Positions 62,971 through 64,000 of a stretch of DNA of 64,000 nucleotides are shown here, in pieces. Within the stretch, counting starts at the first letter, position 1. Each line of letters starts with the position of its first letter. The notes below the pieces were generated by a model, which worked only from the letters and a program-made list of their open reading frames with translations, was not told the DNA's origin and ran no database searches. The stretch spans positions 9,283,186 through 9,347,185 of the forward strand of contig CM072522.1 in the NCBI GenBank assembly GCA_036898135.1, in the 5' to 3' direction. Source of the DNA: Oncomelania hupensis (taxonomy: Eukaryota > Mollusca > Gastropoda > Littorinimorpha > Pomatiopsidae). The position numbers and the translations under genes were made by a program.

Positions 62971-63030
<60 letters not shown>
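62971..63030. repeat. (AAT)n microsatellite
   Basis: About 20 AAT units. Confidence 0.95.
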
Positions 63031-63439
63031 TCTATATAACTCTTTTACCGAAGTAAAAAATCATTTCACAGCTCAGTTTTATAACGAGTATAACACAACT
63101 TGCAACTTGAGAAAGTCTTCTTTTTTTTAAATCCCTCCATCCACACCCCCTAAACCCCAACTTTTCTTGTTTCCTTCAGTTCTTTCTGAGGTCATAAACT
63201 TTATGAAGAGCCCTAGCAGTTCATAGTAAGATATTTACAGCTACAACACAGCTAGTGACCATAGTTCACTCTTAATAGGTAGTCTATAGTTCACAATTGA
63301 CTTAGGTAGTTTTGGCTATCCCAGCAACAACAAAGAGTTACTGCACTGTACATAGTGCAGGAGTGCTGTAAAAAATTAATGTCCGTATGACAGTACAGGG
63401 AGGAGGTCTACAATTGCCAGTACTTATTCTCTGTAGTGT

Positions 63440-63625
63440 ATAAGCACCCTAGGTCCCTTCTCTCCTGTCCCAAGTCACCCAGGGTTTCACTCAGTTGTCT
63501 GGGCGTCAGACAATGAGCCTCAGACCGCAAGTTAGTGGCTTGAGTTAGCTCCAGTATCGGCCAGTGCCTTGAGCATCTCTTGAGGTAGAAGAGTGCTATA
63601 TAAGAACAATAAAATAAAAATAATA
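63440..63625 (+). mobile_element. L2/SINE-type 3' end (copy 2)
   Basis: CCTAGGTCCCTTCTCTC...CAGTGCCTTGAGCATCTCTT and AGAGTGCTATATAAGAACAA with an AAT-rich tail; same order as copy 1. Confidence 0.75.
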
Positions 63626-64000
63626 AATATTGTATAAAAGTTAAGGTTTTATACTAGTTAGATAACAGAAGAGTTTATTAGTCAGCATTATTTAAGGGGG
63701 TTTGGGTACATTGATTTGCACATCGTTCAGCACATATATTATAATAATATCCAAGCGTTCATCATGTCGCATTTATTATTATATCCAAGCGATTTAAATA
63801 TCGTGTCTAAATCTGAACATGCCGTGTTAGTGCACAAAACTTTAGTTCAAGCGGTATTTATAAGTACTTATATCAATGTGAAAAGAAAACTCACTATTAC
63901 GACATGAAGTAAATAAATTCTATCCACTTTGATTTCAACGTAAACAACCTCCTTAAACTGCCTCTCGATAGTCCTTTTGTTTTTTACTTCTTTTTTTTAA
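63626..64000. other. AT-rich end of window
   Basis: No gene, RNA or element recognised. Confidence 0.5.

Overview
The window is eukaryotic and very repeat-rich. It looks like a lophotrochozoan, most likely a mollusc and plausibly a gastropod. The basis is spliced genes with GT-AG introns of 0.3-8 kb, dense microsatellites, (CCCTAA)n tracts, and a mixed crowd of LINEs, SINEs, DNA transposons and a solo LTR. The species cannot be fixed from the sequence alone.

Two real host genes were found. (1) Plus strand, about 2.9-9.95 kb: the 3' part of a gene for a large Gln/Pro/Thr-rich protein. Three small exons are followed by a 5-kb terminal exon, all in compatible phase. The small exons encode two diverged copies of a roughly 40-residue helical module, and the protein ends in an eight-cysteine tail. 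Its first exon(s) were not located. (2) Minus strand, 49.5-27.6 kb: a ten-exon gene whose phases join perfectly (5274 nt, 1757 codons plus stop). The N-terminal WKP-x2-C-x2-C motif, the Tyr/Pro-rich linker, the helix before the kinase fold and the LWGPR-containing C-terminal helices identify it as a PEAK1/PRAG1 (NKF3)-family pseudokinase scaffold. Its kinase fold is shorter than in the vertebrate protein and lacks the usual catalytic motifs.

Layout. 0-2.8 kb: microsatellite cluster, telomere-like repeat and a tRNA-derived SINE. 2.9-10 kb: the Gln-rich gene. 10-27 kb: gene-free, AT-rich DNA holding several 3'-end fragments of one LINE family (one with a second LINE nested in it by a 33-bp target duplication), minisatellites, a tRNA/5S-like SINE and a Harbinger-like element. 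27-49.5 kb: the PEAK-like gene. Its introns carry RTE-like LINE fragments, an intronless THAP-domain ORF, a Tigger-type element, an AT-rich patch with small membrane-protein-like ORFs, two piggyBac-like elements, a hAT-like element with a zinc-finger ORF, and a solo LTR. 50-53.3 kb: a hAT-like non-autonomous element, an old degenerate tandem repeat and a 49-copy 17-bp minisatellite. 53.4-59.5 kb: a nearly complete LINE of the APE/RT/RNase H (I-like) group with a 14-bp target duplication and two frameshifts. 59.6 kb: a perfect 52-bp inverted repeat. 60-64 kb: repeats and a mariner-like MITE; no gene recognised.

The two host genes show no shared pathway. The PEAK-like protein is predicted to be a cytoplasmic, dimerising tyrosine-signalling scaffold. 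The Gln-rich protein may be extracellular, but its function is unknown.
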